Notes: generated by a model from the sequence alone, not told the origin. A stretch of DNA of 64,000 bases from Chryseobacterium gregarium DSM 19109 (GCF_000430845.1 NZ_AUMU01000002.1:248001-312000), one strand, 5' to 3'. Shown: positions 16,990 through 27,470, counted from the first letter of the stretch. Numbers and translations: made by a program.

Positions 16990-18228
16990 GTGAAACTTAT
17001 ACATCTATATACAAATTCGTTCAAAGGACTTTCGAACGAAAGCTGGATGCTCGCACTGGTGATGCTCATCAACCGGTCGGGCTCAATGGTCCTCCCATTT
17101 TTGGGAGTTTATATGACCAATCATTTAAAATTCAGTATTGAAAATACAGGAATTGTTCTTAGTTTTTTCGGAATCGGTTCAGTAATCGGTTCCTGGTTAG
17201 GCGGATATATTACAGATAAAGTTGGGGAATATAAAGTTCAGTATTTCAGCTTATTGCTGAGTGTCCCTTTGTTTTGTTTAATTCCTGTTTTTAAAACTGA
17301 AGCCGGCGTTGCCGCCATTATTCTGCTTCAGAGTATCGTGAGCGATGCCTTTCGGCCTGCCAATTCGGTAGCCATAACAAAATATGCCAAGCCTGAAAAT
17401 ATCACCAGGGCTTTTTCACTGAACCGGATGGCGGTAAACTTAGGGTTTTCCATAGGTCCTGCCTTGGGTGGGATCTTATCGGCCATTTCTTATGAGTTCC
17501 TGTTTTTAAGCAATGCAATGGCCGCATTGTTGGCTGGAATTGTCTATATTATCTTTTTCAGTAAACGCAACAGGCTGGCAAAAATAAAAGCGAAGAAGGT
17601 CAGGGAAGTTATCGAAATCAAAAAAGAGAATTCGCCGTACCGTGATCACAAATTCCTGGTTTATTGTTTATTCTGTATGCTTTTTTCTATCTGTTTTTTC
17701 CAGCTGTTCAGTACGCTGACTATATTTTACAAAGATACTGCACATTTAAGCCAGCAGAATATCGGATATATTTTAGGATACAGCGGTTTTTTAGTGGTGC
17801 TGCTTGAAATGGGACTGGTTCAGATTGCTGAAAAGTATTTTAGTCTCGCCCGTACCCTGTTTTTAGGAACGCTGATCTGCGGGCTTTCTTACGCAATGCT
17901 GGGATTCGATCATCATATTTTAACCCTGGTCATATCTATGAGCCTGCTGTGTATAGGTGAAATCTGGGCACTGCCATTTATGGCGACCATTACTGCTCTA
18001 CGGGCCGGAAAAAATAATAAAGGTGCATATATGGGGCTTAACGGAATATCATTTTCTATTGCCTTTATCTTTACTCCGTATGTAGGGACTTTAATTGCTG
18101 AAAGATTCGGTTTTACCGTATTATGGATCGGAACCGGAGTTTTAGCGGCTGGCATTGCCATTGCATTTTACTTTATTGTCCCTTGGATGATCAGGGAAAA
18201 AGAAAACAACGTAGAAATAACACACTAA
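16990..18228 (+). CDS. Major facilitator superfamily transporter
   Basis: 412 residues with about twelve hydrophobic helices. The MFS motif A-like segment GSWLGGYITDKVGEYK (residues ~68-83) follows helix 2, and a charged central loop (KRNRLAKIKAKKVREVIEIKKE) separates the halves. Substrate unknown; drug or sugar export families are possible. Translation starts at GTG (16990) in an A-rich context; no in-frame ATG lies upstream. The product N-terminus MKLIHLYTNSFKGLS fits related flavobacterial proteins. Confidence 0.87.
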   Translation: MKLIHLYTNSFKGLSNESWMLALVMLINRSGSMVLPFLGVYMTNHLKFSIENTGIVLSFFGIGSVIGSWLGGYITDKVGEYKVQYFSLLLSVPLFCLIPVFKTEAGVAAIILLQSIVSDAFRPANSVAITKYAKPENITRAFSLNRMAVNLGFSIGPALGGILSAISYEFLFLSNAMAALLAGIVYIIFFSKRNRLAKIKAKKVREVIEIKKENSPYRDHKFLVYCLFCMLFSICFFQLFSTLTIFYKDTAHLSQQNIGYILGYSGFLVVLLEMGLVQIAEKYFSLARTLFLGTLICGLSYAMLGFDHHILTLVISMSLLCIGEIWALPFMATITALRAGKNNKGAYMGLNGISFSIAFIFTPYVGTLIAERFGFTVLWIGTGVLAAGIAIAFYFIVPWMIREKENNVEITH

Positions 18229-18239
18229 ATTTTTTAGAG

Positions 18240-18268
18240 AAACTGCAGGTCCTGTCTGCAGTTTTTTA
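18240..18268 (+). terminator. Terminator of the MFS gene
   Basis: Stem AAACTGCAG / CTGCAGTTT, 7-nt loop, six T's, 12 bp after the stop. The remaining 265 bp to the TonB receptor gene show no further feature. Confidence 0.85.
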
Positions 18269-18533
18269 TTAGAATTTAGGTGTTCAAAATTAATTCGTTC
18301 ACAAATAACCAGAGCCTGCTAAATTCATGTAAACAACTCTAAAGCAACTTCAGGTATACTCATAAGTTTTGAAAAATCTTTAATATTCAACTAAGGTTGA
18401 CTTGTGATCTGCTTTTATATTGTTTTTAAAGAACTGATGTGCTTAAATAATTTTAAAAGGGACATTAATTTTATTTATCACATTTTTAATCCTGACAGCG
18501 GCATAAGAGTACGGTTTTTGCTAGGCTTTACCG

Positions 18534-20564
18534 ATGACAAAACTATATTTTTTACTTTCTGTTTTTTCCGGCTCACTTATATTTTCTCAACAAAGAGATT
18601 CTGCCGCACTGATTTCAGAAGTGAGGATTGATGCCTATAAGAAACCGGCCCCTTTTATGGCTTCTACAAAATCAGCGGCCGTAATTTCCGAGAATCTTTT
18701 AAACCAGAATATTCCTGAAAGGATGGTGGAATCTTTAAACCAAGTTCCGGGAGCCAGAATGGAGGAGCGTTCTCCAGGAAGTTACAGGGTTTCATTGCGC
18801 GGAAGCACCCTGAGATCACCTTTTGGGGTACGGAATGTGAAAGTGTACCTGGATGATTTTATTTTGTCTGATGCTTCTGGCAATACGTATTTTAATGTTA
18901 TTTCCCCGGAACTGATCACTAGGATGGAAATTTATAAAGGCCCGGAAAGCGGGGATTATGGAGCCGTAACAGGCGGAACCATTCTGCTTCAGACCCAAAA
19001 TGCAGAGCATATTTCTGCTGGCGCAGCCATTGGTAGTTATGGCATGTTTAACCAGAATTTCGGACTTTCAAAGCAGTTGGGAAAACATTTTTTTGAAATT
19101 TTTCAGAATTATTATCAGACTGATTCTTACCGTGAGCAGGCAAAAGTTCAGCGGAAACAGGTATTTCTTAAAGACAACTTTCAATATTCAGAAAAAGGTC
19201 TTTTGAAAGCCATGCTTTTATATACCGATCTGGATTACCAGACACCGGGCGGGCTGACCCTCGAACAAATGCAGGCCGACAGGCAGCAGGCAAGGCCGGG
19301 GACCAAAACCGTTCTGGGAGCTAAAGAACAGGATGCGGGAATAAGGAACAAAATGATTCTGGCCGGGCTTTCCTACGAATTTAATTTCAATCCGCATTTT
19401 TCACATTTTATTCTGGTTCAGGGTTCTTACGTGGACTTTGAAAATCCTTTTATTACCAATTTTGAAAACCGTTTTGAGAAAAACTTTGCCCTCAGGACCC
19501 ATTTTAATTACGAGAAGAAGTGGGACCGCATTTCATTGGCCTACCGGGCGGGTTTTGAAGGCGGAATCAATGATATCCTGATCAGAAATTATGACAACAA
19601 CAGGGGAACGGAAGGGAATCCGCAGAATTTTGATCAGCTTAAAAATATTTCCGGATTTTATTTCCTTTCGCAGAAACTCAATATTAGTGAAAAGCTTTTT
19701 ACCGATATTTCGTTAAGCCTGAATTCTAATTCTTATGAATGGGAAAGGATGTACCCAGAGGCTGAAAACGGGAATGTAAGCTTTAAAAATCAGTGGCTTC
19801 CGAATATTGGGGTTACCTATCTGCTGGAAAAAGGATTTTCTGTAAGAGCCAAGATCGGAAAAGGAAATTCGGCGCCGACCAATGAGGAAATCCGGTCTTC
19901 CGATCAGCAGTTTAATGCCGGCCTCCAGCCGGAATATGGCTGGAATAAGGAAGCTGGAATCAGAAAGCAGTTCGGGAATTCAATTTTTGTAGAAGGGAGT
20001 TATTTTGATTTCAGGATGAAGGATGCTATTGTGAGACGGCAGAATGAAGCAGGGCAGGAATATTTCGTCAATGCTGGGGAGACGGTTCAAAAAGGGGTGG
20101 AAGTCCTTCTGGAATCTAAAAATTTTGATCTGAAAAACAATATTTTCAGCCATTTTAAATTCCGGTTTTCAGGAAGCTTTTATGATTTTGCTTTTGAAAA
20201 TTACCGGCAGAATACCAGTGATTTTTCAGGTAATGACTTGACCGGCGTTCCTCAAACAACTGTCAATAGCTTATTGAATCTTACTTTTTTCAGAAAGTTG
20301 ATGGTTGATTACTCACATTTTTATACGTCGAGGATTCCTCTGAATGATGCAAATTCCGTTTGGTCGGAATCCAGCCTGGTCGGAAATATCCAGTTCAGGT
20401 ATCCGGTAGCTTTTGACAAAACAAAACTGACGGTATCATTACAGATCCAGAACCTGTATAATGAAAACTATGTCTTAGGATTTGATATCAATGCTTTCGG
20501 GAACCGGTATTATAATCCTGCAGCAAAAAGGAATTTTGTTTTTGGCGTAAGGGCTGATTTTTAA
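18534..20564 (+). CDS. TonB-dependent outer-membrane receptor
   Basis: 676 residues. A signal peptide (MTKLYFLLSVFSGSLIFSQ) is followed by a plug domain (~40-150, with LNQVPGARMEERSPGSYRVSLRGS and YKGPESGDYGAVTGGTILLQT) and a 22-strand barrel ending in an aromatic residue (NFVFGVRADF). The N-terminal carboxypeptidase-like domain of SusC proteins is absent, so it resembles siderophore, metal or vitamin receptors. The ligand cannot be told. There is no SusD partner and no riboswitch in front of it. The upstream MFS gene is separated by a terminator. Confidence 0.92.
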   Translation: MTKLYFLLSVFSGSLIFSQQRDSAALISEVRIDAYKKPAPFMASTKSAAVISENLLNQNIPERMVESLNQVPGARMEERSPGSYRVSLRGSTLRSPFGVRNVKVYLDDFILSDASGNTYFNVISPELITRMEIYKGPESGDYGAVTGGTILLQTQNAEHISAGAAIGSYGMFNQNFGLSKQLGKHFFEIFQNYYQTDSYREQAKVQRKQVFLKDNFQYSEKGLLKAMLLYTDLDYQTPGGLTLEQMQADRQQARPGTKTVLGAKEQDAGIRNKMILAGLSYEFNFNPHFSHFILVQGSYVDFENPFITNFENRFEKNFALRTHFNYEKKWDRISLAYRAGFEGGINDILIRNYDNNRGTEGNPQNFDQLKNISGFYFLSQKLNISEKLFTDISLSLNSNSYEWERMYPEAENGNVSFKNQWLPNIGVTYLLEKGFSVRAKIGKGNSAPTNEEIRSSDQQFNAGLQPEYGWNKEAGIRKQFGNSIFVEGSYFDFRMKDAIVRRQNEAGQEYFVNAGETVQKGVEVLLESKNFDLKNNIFSHFKFRFSGSFYDFAFENYRQNTSDFSGNDLTGVPQTTVNSLLNLTFFRKLMVDYSHFYTSRIPLNDANSVWSESSLVGNIQFRYPVAFDKTKLTVSLQIQNLYNENYVLGFDINAFGNRYYNPAAKRNFVFGVRADF

Positions 20565-20658
20565 ATTGAGCATATTCAGATACTCATGAAAATCTGCGTA
20601 ATCATCATAATCTTTGTGAAATTATTTTTGAAATACAATTAAACGGCATATGAATCAT

Positions 20659-21657
20659 CTACCGATTGCTGTCAATATAATTAAATGCCTTATTCAGATA
20701 TGATTCGTCGGTTTTTGTTTTATCATCTGATTTTCCTATAGTGATATCAGGTGAAATCCCTTTTCCGATTTCAGCATATTCTTTACCTGTGCGGTCCACG
20801 ATGTTTCCGATGGTCAATACAAGAAAAGATCCGTCGGATAATTTATATTCCTGATTTCCGGAGGTGAGACCCTGTGTATTGACACCGATCAGCTTTACAT
20901 TTTTCTGTCCGACAAATGCAGCTGTGATAAATTCTGCCGAGCTGCCGGTTACTTTATTGATCAGTACGGCAATAGGCATCTTTATCTGTTTGGGTTTTTT
21001 TTCTTTCAGCTGGAAAAGCTGGGTTGCGGTCCGGCCTTCGTAAAATTTCCCGTCTTTGTAGTTGAAATATTCAACGGTTCCTTCCGCATCTTTGGTCCCT
21101 ACGATATTCTTATGGTCGAAGAACGGCGCCACGGCAGCGTACATGGGATATAGCATTCCTCCGTAATTGTCTCTCAGGTCAACGATCCAGCCTTTGGGAT
21201 TCTGCTTTTGCAGTTCATTCAATTTCAGATAAAAAGTATTGATGTATAAGTTCCAGTCATCCTTATTGAACGACCCGATATTGGGTAAGCTGATGTAAGC
21301 ATACCTGTTCTCCAGCATTTTACTTTCAATGACCGGAAACTCCTGGCCGGTGGCTTTGTAGCCTAAGGTGTAGGCTCTTACCATCTCTTCAGGATAAAAT
21401 TTAGAATGCGCATCATCTAACGAACCTAATGCTTTTTCTAAAACAGGATAAGTTTCTTTAATGGTCTTTGCTTTTGACGCATCGTTTAATGCCGTACTGT
21501 ACAGTTCTTTCCACTTTACCTTTGATTTATTGACTGATTTCTTCTGCATAATATTCAGTGCTTTGGTAAGATACCTTTGAATACTGTCTTCCTGTGCCGA
21601 AACCTGAGACGGGAGAAATGCAGCAATGAAAATGAAAGTAATTAAAAACTTATTCAT
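20659..21657 (-). CDS. S41-family (tail-specific protease type) peptidase, secreted
   Basis: 332 residues. Signal peptide MNKFLITFIFIAAFLPSQVSAQ, a helical N-terminal part, then the S41 core: GWIVDLRDNYGGMLYPM and KVTGSSAEFITAAF, whose Ser is the expected nucleophile, followed by GVNTQGLTSGNQEYKLSDGSFLVLT. No PDZ domain is evident, as in the smaller S41 subgroup related to C-terminal processing and tricorn-core peptidases. A periplasmic or cell-surface location is likely. Its role is unknown and neighbours give no clue. Confidence 0.85.
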   Translation of the reverse strand: MNKFLITFIFIAAFLPSQVSAQEDSIQRYLTKALNIMQKKSVNKSKVKWKELYSTALNDASKAKTIKETYPVLEKALGSLDDAHSKFYPEEMVRAYTLGYKATGQEFPVIESKMLENRYAYISLPNIGSFNKDDWNLYINTFYLKLNELQKQNPKGWIVDLRDNYGGMLYPMYAAVAPFFDHKNIVGTKDAEGTVEYFNYKDGKFYEGRTATQLFQLKEKKPKQIKMPIAVLINKVTGSSAEFITAAFVGQKNVKLIGVNTQGLTSGNQEYKLSDGSFLVLTIGNIVDRTGKEYAEIGKGISPDITIGKSDDKTKTDESYLNKAFNYIDSNR

Positions 21658-21735
21658 CTTGAAAATTTTATTTTATAAAGATAGTTTTTTGTAATTATCT
21701 GCAGCTTGTCTCTATTGAAATGATGATGTATACCA

Positions 21736-22701
21736 TCAGTATGCTGAAACAATATGCTGAACAATCATTTTCGCATGAATCCTTGAGTTTTCTATAAACC
21801 AGAGATGGGTATCTTTTCCGCCGCAGACCACACCAGCAAGATAAAGGTTTTTTACGTTGGTCTCCATAGTTTCAGAATCATACAAAGGGTTTAAGCAGTC
21901 GCCCTGCAGTTCGATGCCTGAGTTTTTTAAGAAATTAAAATCAGGAAGGTAACCGGTCATGGCCAGTACAAAATCATTTTCAATTTCACTGATTTTCCCC
22001 TTTTCATTTCTGAATATAACAGAATTTTCTTTGATTTCAATTAACTGAGAATTGAAATGAGCCGTGATGCTTCCTTCAGTAATCCTGTTTTCAATATCAG
22101 GCTTCACCCAATATTTTACATTTTCGGAAATTTCAGAATGGCGAATGATCATCGTGACTTCAGCTCCTTTGCGGTAAGTTTCCAAAGCGGCATCCACCGA
22201 AGAATTGCTGGAGCCCACGACTACAACTTTCTGCCTGGCATAAGGATAAGGTTCTGTATAATAATGTTTCACTTTAGATAAGTGCTCTCCGGGAATATCC
22301 ATTAGGTTCGGAATGTCGTAGAATCCTGTTGAGATAATAACATTCTTTGCCCTGTATTTTGATTTTGAGGTTTCAATTTCAAAAATCCCGTCTTTTCTGG
22401 TGATATGTAAAACCTTTTCATATAAATTGATATTAATATCTTTCTGTCTTGCAATGCCCTGATAATATTCAAGAGCCTCCTGTCTCCCAGGCTTCGGAGC
22501 TGCTGAAATAAACGGAATTCCGTCAATTTCGAGTTTATCCGCGGTGGAAAAAAATCTCATATACAAGGGATAATGGTACAGTGAATTAACAATTGTCCCT
22601 TTTTCGATAATAATATAGCTAAGATTGTTATGCTTTGCTTCCAGTGCGCAGTTCAGACCTATAGGCCCGCCCCCGACAATAAGGATGTCCAAAATTTCCA
22701 T
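21736..22701 (-). CDS. ypdA: YpdA-type FAD/NAD(P)H disulfide reductase (putative bacillithiol disulfide reductase)
   Basis: 321 residues. Two Rossmann motifs, VGGGPIGL near the N-terminus and VVVGSSNSSVDA around 155-166, plus the family-typical NSLYHYPLYMRFFSTADKLEIDGIPF block. There is no CxxC redox pair, unlike thioredoxin reductase, which is characteristic of YpdA. The enzyme reduces bacillithiol disulfide in Firmicutes. Many Bacteroidota also make bacillithiol, so the same role is inferred. It is monocistronic with short gaps on both sides. Confidence 0.87.
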   Translation of the reverse strand: MEILDILIVGGGPIGLNCALEAKHNNLSYIIIEKGTIVNSLYHYPLYMRFFSTADKLEIDGIPFISAAPKPGRQEALEYYQGIARQKDININLYEKVLHITRKDGIFEIETSKSKYRAKNVIISTGFYDIPNLMDIPGEHLSKVKHYYTEPYPYARQKVVVVGSSNSSVDAALETYRKGAEVTMIIRHSEISENVKYWVKPDIENRITEGSITAHFNSQLIEIKENSVIFRNEKGKISEIENDFVLAMTGYLPDFNFLKNSGIELQGDCLNPLYDSETMETNVKNLYLAGVVCGGKDTHLWFIENSRIHAKMIVQHIVSAY

Positions 22702-22860
22702 AAAACAAATTTAGTTAAAAAGACGGTTAAGTAAGATAAATGCCAATTAGGTGGTGAGATATTTTATTCATCATGGATATTGTTTGATCGGTTAAACCAC
22801 TTCAGGCTTAGTTTGGATTGGCATCGGTTTTGGTTAATTTAAATCTATCTAAATACTAAC

Positions 22861-23499
22861 ATGAAAAAAGTCTTTATTTCAGTACTCATTCTGAGTATAA
22901 CAGGCTGCAAAAAACAATCTGATACTTTCGTGAATAATGGAACAACAGATTCTATCCTGAAAGATCAGCCTGGCTATTTAAGCAAAGATAATACAGCAGA
23001 CAAGGAGACCGTTTTAAAAAATAATAATGAAAATATCGTTCGGCTGTTAAAAGATAAACAATATAGTAAACTGGCTGATCTTATACATCCGGTAAAAGGA
23101 GTGCGTTTTTCCATGTATGCTTTTATAAACCCTGAGGAAGATAAAGTTTTTTCAAAGCCGGATTTTCTGAAATACCAACCTACAAAAACCATTTTTACCT
23201 GGGGAACAATGGACGGATCAGGAGATTTATACCAGGCCACAATTAATGAGTATCTCACAAAATGGGTGTATTCAAAACACTTTGCAACAGCAAAAGTTTC
23301 ATTCAATGAATTTCAGGGTGGTAGAAATTCACTGAATAATTTAAAGAAAATATACCCCAATGCAGATTTTACAGAAAACTACATCAAAGGGTCAGGGTCC
23401 GATGCCGAAATGGATTGGAAATGCCTGCGTCTTGTATTCGAGGAATTTCACGATACCTATTATCTGGTAGGTATCATTAATGACCAGTGGACGATTTAA
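22861..23499 (+). CDS. Hypothetical lipoprotein
   Basis: 212 residues. Lipobox SITGC (Cys16) after MKKVFISVLILSITG. The mature part starts with a Lys/Asp-rich spacer, then a compact domain (~60-212) with VRLLKDKQYSKLADLIHPVKGVRFSMYAF, resembling small stress- or cell-envelope-associated lipoproteins of flavobacteria. Its end, LRLVFEEFHDTYYLVGIINDQWTI, is aromatic-rich. No function recognised. It converges with the glycosyltransferase gene 9 bp away. Confidence 0.75.
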   Translation: MKKVFISVLILSITGCKKQSDTFVNNGTTDSILKDQPGYLSKDNTADKETVLKNNNENIVRLLKDKQYSKLADLIHPVKGVRFSMYAFINPEEDKVFSKPDFLKYQPTKTIFTWGTMDGSGDLYQATINEYLTKWVYSKHFATAKVSFNEFQGGRNSLNNLKKIYPNADFTENYIKGSGSDAEMDWKCLRLVFEEFHDTYYLVGIINDQWTI

Positions 23500-23508
23500 A
23501 TTTGGTTT

Positions 23509-24804
23509 TTACTTTAAAATTTCAGCCAGCTGTTTCGTCAGGTTTCTTCTTGAAAACTGGTCAATATTCTGGTCAGTTCCGGTAAGGCTGCCGTTTTTCC
23601 ACAATTCGAATTTCTCTAAAATAAAAGCTTTAACGGTTTCAGCATCATGATAGCCGAAATGTTTTCCTGCTTTAGTCTCATTTAATATAGTTGATACATC
23701 TGCCTCACGGGGTCCAAACGAAATAATCTGTTTTCCCGTAGCCAGGTATTCGAAGATTTTTCCGGGAATAATCCCTTTTGAAGATTCATTAGGGAAATTA
23801 GTGATCAGTAAAAGCGAAGATTTTTCCATTTCTTCCACCGCTTTGTCATGAGAAAGATATCCTAAATTTAAAATATGGGCTTTTAAAACTGAATTTTCAA
23901 GGGCACTTAAAATTTTATCGTCAATTCTTCCTGCAAATTTAAGCATAAAACTTTCAGCAAAATCAGGATTGGTCCGGATCAGATCATTCAAAGCATGCCA
24001 TAGATTTTCAGGATTTCTCAGCTGTTCCAGTACTCCAATGTAGCTTAGGGTAAACTTTTCTTCCTTCAATGCAGTATTTGATGATTTTTCCTGAGCATGC
24101 ATTTCATCGAAACCGTTCGTAATGCATACGGCATTAGCCCCGTTTTTACGGAAATTTTCGGCATCAGTATAGCTTGTGGCGAGTATAATATCTGCATTTT
24201 TAAAAACCTCACTTTCCAGCTTCCTATGTTTTTTATCAGAACCTCGGGTAAGTTTCAGGTGTTTATAATAAGAAATTTCCGTCCACGGATCACGGAAATC
24301 GGCAATCCACTTGATGTCCGGCAATTGTTTTTTAAGGTTTAGACCGATGAGGTGCAGCGAATGGGGAGGCCCGGAGGTGACCACAACATCGATTTTATTT
24401 TCTTTAAGGTACTTTTCTAAAAATGTAACGGATGGCTTTACCCAAAATACCCGGGCATCGGGAATGAAAAAGTTTCCCCTTACCCAGATAGAAAGCCTGG
24501 ATTTCCAGCTCTGGTTTTTCCCGACATCAAACTGCCCGGCTTTGAACTTTTTATTGCTCTTGTTCAGCTTTTCAGCCCACTGATAAGGCTCCCATATTTT
24601 CGTTTTAACAATTTCAATATTTTTGGGAACTTCCTTCATCAGGCTTTCATCCGTTAAAGGATAGCTTGGATTTTCCGGCGTATAAATAACCGGTTTCCAT
24701 CCGTATTCAGGTAAATATTTAGCAAACTTCAGCCATCGCTGGACACCGGGACCTCCCGCAGGAGGCCAGTAATAGGTGATGATAAGGATCTTTTTTAGTT
24801 CCAT
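23509..24804 (-). CDS. Family 4-like glycosyltransferase (GT-B fold)
   Basis: 431 residues. The N-terminus ILIITYYWPPAGGPGVQRWLKFAKYLPEYGW is the standard donor/acceptor loop of GT4-like enzymes. The C-terminal half has LSYIGVLEQLRNPENLWHAL, LNLGYLSHDKAVEEMEKSSLLLI and GIIPGKIFEYLATGKQIISFGP, with the Glu of the KIFEYLA segment as the nucleotide-sugar contact. Product unknown. It is followed 67 bp later on the same strand order by YfhO upstream, so both may act on cell-surface glycans. Confidence 0.88.
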   Translation of the reverse strand: MELKKILIITYYWPPAGGPGVQRWLKFAKYLPEYGWKPVIYTPENPSYPLTDESLMKEVPKNIEIVKTKIWEPYQWAEKLNKSNKKFKAGQFDVGKNQSWKSRLSIWVRGNFFIPDARVFWVKPSVTFLEKYLKENKIDVVVTSGPPHSLHLIGLNLKKQLPDIKWIADFRDPWTEISYYKHLKLTRGSDKKHRKLESEVFKNADIILATSYTDAENFRKNGANAVCITNGFDEMHAQEKSSNTALKEEKFTLSYIGVLEQLRNPENLWHALNDLIRTNPDFAESFMLKFAGRIDDKILSALENSVLKAHILNLGYLSHDKAVEEMEKSSLLLITNFPNESSKGIIPGKIFEYLATGKQIISFGPREADVSTILNETKAGKHFGYHDAETVKAFILEKFELWKNGSLTGTDQNIDQFSRRNLTKQLAEILK

Positions 24805-24871
24805 TAATTAAGCATTCTGTTTCACTCATTCTGATCCGTCAATGGATAATAGAGAATGAGATTGTGCAATA

Positions 24872-27418
24872 TCACTGCTTTTCAGTAATGATTTCTTTTC
24901 TTTTATTTGTTCTTCGGTACATAAAATAAAGTCCGAAACCGCTCAGCAGGATAAATAACCCGAAGCACAGGAGAGAAATCCATTTCCCGGTTTCAATAAC
25001 CTGAGGCTCGAAAATCATCCTGATTGTATGGCTTCCGGCCGGAACGTGTACGGCACGCAGTAAATAATCTGCTTTGATATAAAGAACTTCTTTGTCGTCA
25101 ATAAACATTTTCCAGCCATGAGGATAATAAATCTCGGAGAATACAGCAAGCTGTGGAGTTTTTGACTGAGATTTGAACTCCAGTTCATTCGGCTGGTATC
25201 GCGTTAAATTAATAAATGCTGCAGCATCCGGCTGAACTATTTTTCCATCGAAATACTTTTTATCGGAAGAGGCGATAATGGCTGTCTTTTTACTGTCGAT
25301 GATACCGATTGCTTTAATTTCCTGATTAGGCGACTCTGCGAATTTCAGGTCACTTACAAACCATGCGTTTCCATTGGCTTTCGGATTCGGAATGGCCTGG
25401 GGCTGTTCAGGTCCGCCGACTACCCAATATTTTGCATTCAGAAGATTCAGGATATTCGGAACTTTTACGGAATCCATCACCTGGAAGTATTCATTGATCA
25501 CATCGTCATACCTTCTTAATTTCACCGCGTGATACCCGCCGATGGAAGATTTAAAATAGGATGTATTGGTTTCACTGAATGTTCCCAAAATATTGTTAAA
25601 GATCCTGTAATGGGTCTTGTCTTTTTCAGCAACCGTTTCAAGGGTTTTGTTAACATTTACATTGGCCAGGATAGATTCCAGATTAGGGTTTCCCTGCACT
25701 TTTTCCGCTAAAAGATCTGAACTTTCGGTCTGGAAAGGATTTTCTGCAAAAACCTTATCTACATAATTTTCGTCATTCAGGTAACGTTTGTTTACCGTCC
25801 AGAGATCAAAAAGGCTTACTGCACCGATGATGATCAATGCGATGTTCTGCCTGAGTTTTTTCTTCAGGCTTAAGAACAGAACTGCAGCTGCAATGGACAC
25901 ATAGATAAATGCCTTAAGCGCATCAGCTCTAAACAGCTTGAATCGTTCATCCACCAGATAATCCAGCAGGAAAGGAGGCAGGTAGGTTTTTTCATTATCG
26001 GTATGAAAACCTAATAGGGACTTTCCAAAAACAACAAGAATCAGGACCAGGCCTAAAGTTCCACCGCTTACATACAGTAGGATCTTCTTTTTATATTCTT
26101 CCGTTAAGGTAGAATCAGTAAAGAACCGGTATAATCCGATGATGGCAATTAAAGGGAATAGTAATTCTACCACAACCAGTATGGAAGATGGTGCCCTGAA
26201 TTTATTGTAAAACGGAACAAAATCAATAAAGAAATCTGATAAAGGCATAAAGTTGCTTCCCCAGGCTAAGAAAATTGTGAGTATCGAAGCCCCGAGGATC
26301 CAGTATCGGTATTTTTTCCAGGCAAAAAAGAATCCTAAAACGGCCAGAAAACATACAATGGCTCCCTGATAGGCTGGGCCTGACGTTCCCGGCTGGTCTC
26401 CCCAGTAGGTTAAATTTCCGAATCCTTTTGAAACCCGGTCCATTTCAGCCTGTGAGCCTACATTTTCCTGAACCATGGCCTGCACTTTCTCCATCATTTC
26501 TTTTCCTTCCGGCTCCTGGCTTCCGCCGCCCATTAATCTCGGGATGAAAAGGTTCAGGGTCTCCAGCTTACCGTAGCTCCACATCAGCATACTTTCCTTA
26601 TCCATTCCTGAAGTTCCTCCGGTATGGTTGTCGTTCGTTAAGATCTGCTTTCCACGGACGGTTTCTTTGATGTATTCGGAATTCGCCATGATCCTTTGCG
26701 AATTCATTCCTACTCCGATTAAACAGGAAGCGGCAATGATCCCGGATGAAATTAAAAAATGCTTTACCGTAACTTTTTTCTGGATCGTCCGGATGAGTTC
26801 GGACAGGAATAAAAATCCTAACGCCAAGAAAAGATAATAGGTCATCTGCGGATGGTTTGCTGCTACCTGAAGCCCCATAAACAGGGCAGTGACAATAAAG
26901 CCCCAAATATATTGTTTCCTGATGTACACCAGTAAAATACCGGCTAACAGCGGTGCAAAATATTCAATGGTATTGATTTTACCGTTATGTCCTGCTGCAA
27001 TGGCAATATAAAAATAGGTGGAAAGCCCAAAGAAAGTGGCTCCTAAAAGTGCATATTTCCAGTTTCTGACGACGACCATTCCTAACAGGAAAAAACCGCC
27101 GAAAAGGAGAACAATGTAATTAACCGGCCTGGGAAGAAAATTCAGCTTGGAATCTACATTTTTAATAATGTCCCCTTTAAACTGGCTTCCCATCTGGTAG
27201 GTCGGCATGCCCCCGAACATAGAATCACTCCAGTAAGTTTCATTATCAGTATCAGCCCGGTAATCAAGCAGCTCTTTGGCCCCGCCGCGATACTGTACGA
27301 TGTCATGCTGGAAAAGCTGCTTTCCGCTGATAACAGGATTGGCATAAACAAAAGCAAGAATGATGAAAATCACGAAACTTGCCAGAATGAAAACCAGGTT
27401 TTTATTTTTCTTAAGCAT
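24872..27418 (-). CDS. YfhO-family multi-pass membrane protein
   Basis: 848 residues with about 12-13 hydrophobic helices, starting LVFILASFVIFIILAFVYANPVI, and a large extracytoplasmic C-terminal part before a last helix (ISLLCFGLFILLSGFGLYFMY). The C-terminal IYYPHGWKMFIDDKEV and DYLLRAVHVPAGSHTIRMIFEP blocks are typical of YfhO proteins, which in Firmicutes glycosylate lipoteichoic acid. The bacteroidete target is unknown. It lies 67 bp upstream of the glycosyltransferase gene on the same strand, suggesting a joint role in surface glycosylation. Confidence 0.88.
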   Translation of the reverse strand: MLKKNKNLVFILASFVIFIILAFVYANPVISGKQLFQHDIVQYRGGAKELLDYRADTDNETYWSDSMFGGMPTYQMGSQFKGDIIKNVDSKLNFLPRPVNYIVLLFGGFFLLGMVVVRNWKYALLGATFFGLSTYFYIAIAAGHNGKINTIEYFAPLLAGILLVYIRKQYIWGFIVTALFMGLQVAANHPQMTYYLFLALGFLFLSELIRTIQKKVTVKHFLISSGIIAASCLIGVGMNSQRIMANSEYIKETVRGKQILTNDNHTGGTSGMDKESMLMWSYGKLETLNLFIPRLMGGGSQEPEGKEMMEKVQAMVQENVGSQAEMDRVSKGFGNLTYWGDQPGTSGPAYQGAIVCFLAVLGFFFAWKKYRYWILGASILTIFLAWGSNFMPLSDFFIDFVPFYNKFRAPSSILVVVELLFPLIAIIGLYRFFTDSTLTEEYKKKILLYVSGGTLGLVLILVVFGKSLLGFHTDNEKTYLPPFLLDYLVDERFKLFRADALKAFIYVSIAAAVLFLSLKKKLRQNIALIIIGAVSLFDLWTVNKRYLNDENYVDKVFAENPFQTESSDLLAEKVQGNPNLESILANVNVNKTLETVAEKDKTHYRIFNNILGTFSETNTSYFKSSIGGYHAVKLRRYDDVINEYFQVMDSVKVPNILNLLNAKYWVVGGPEQPQAIPNPKANGNAWFVSDLKFAESPNQEIKAIGIIDSKKTAIIASSDKKYFDGKIVQPDAAAFINLTRYQPNELEFKSQSKTPQLAVFSEIYYPHGWKMFIDDKEVLYIKADYLLRAVHVPAGSHTIRMIFEPQVIETGKWISLLCFGLFILLSGFGLYFMYRRTNKRKEIITEKQ

Positions 27419-27437
27419 AATGCATTTAATTTGAGAA

Positions 27438-27465
27438 CCCTTTCAGTATTAAAATACTGAAAGGG
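27438..27465. terminator. Hairpin between DUF4834 and yfhO
   Basis: Perfect 13-bp arms CCCTTTCAGTATT / AATACTGAAAGGG, two-base spacer. It lies in the 52-bp gap between two minus-strand genes. No long T-run follows, so it may be an attenuator or RNA-processing site. Confidence 0.55.
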
Positions 27466-27470
27466 CCGGG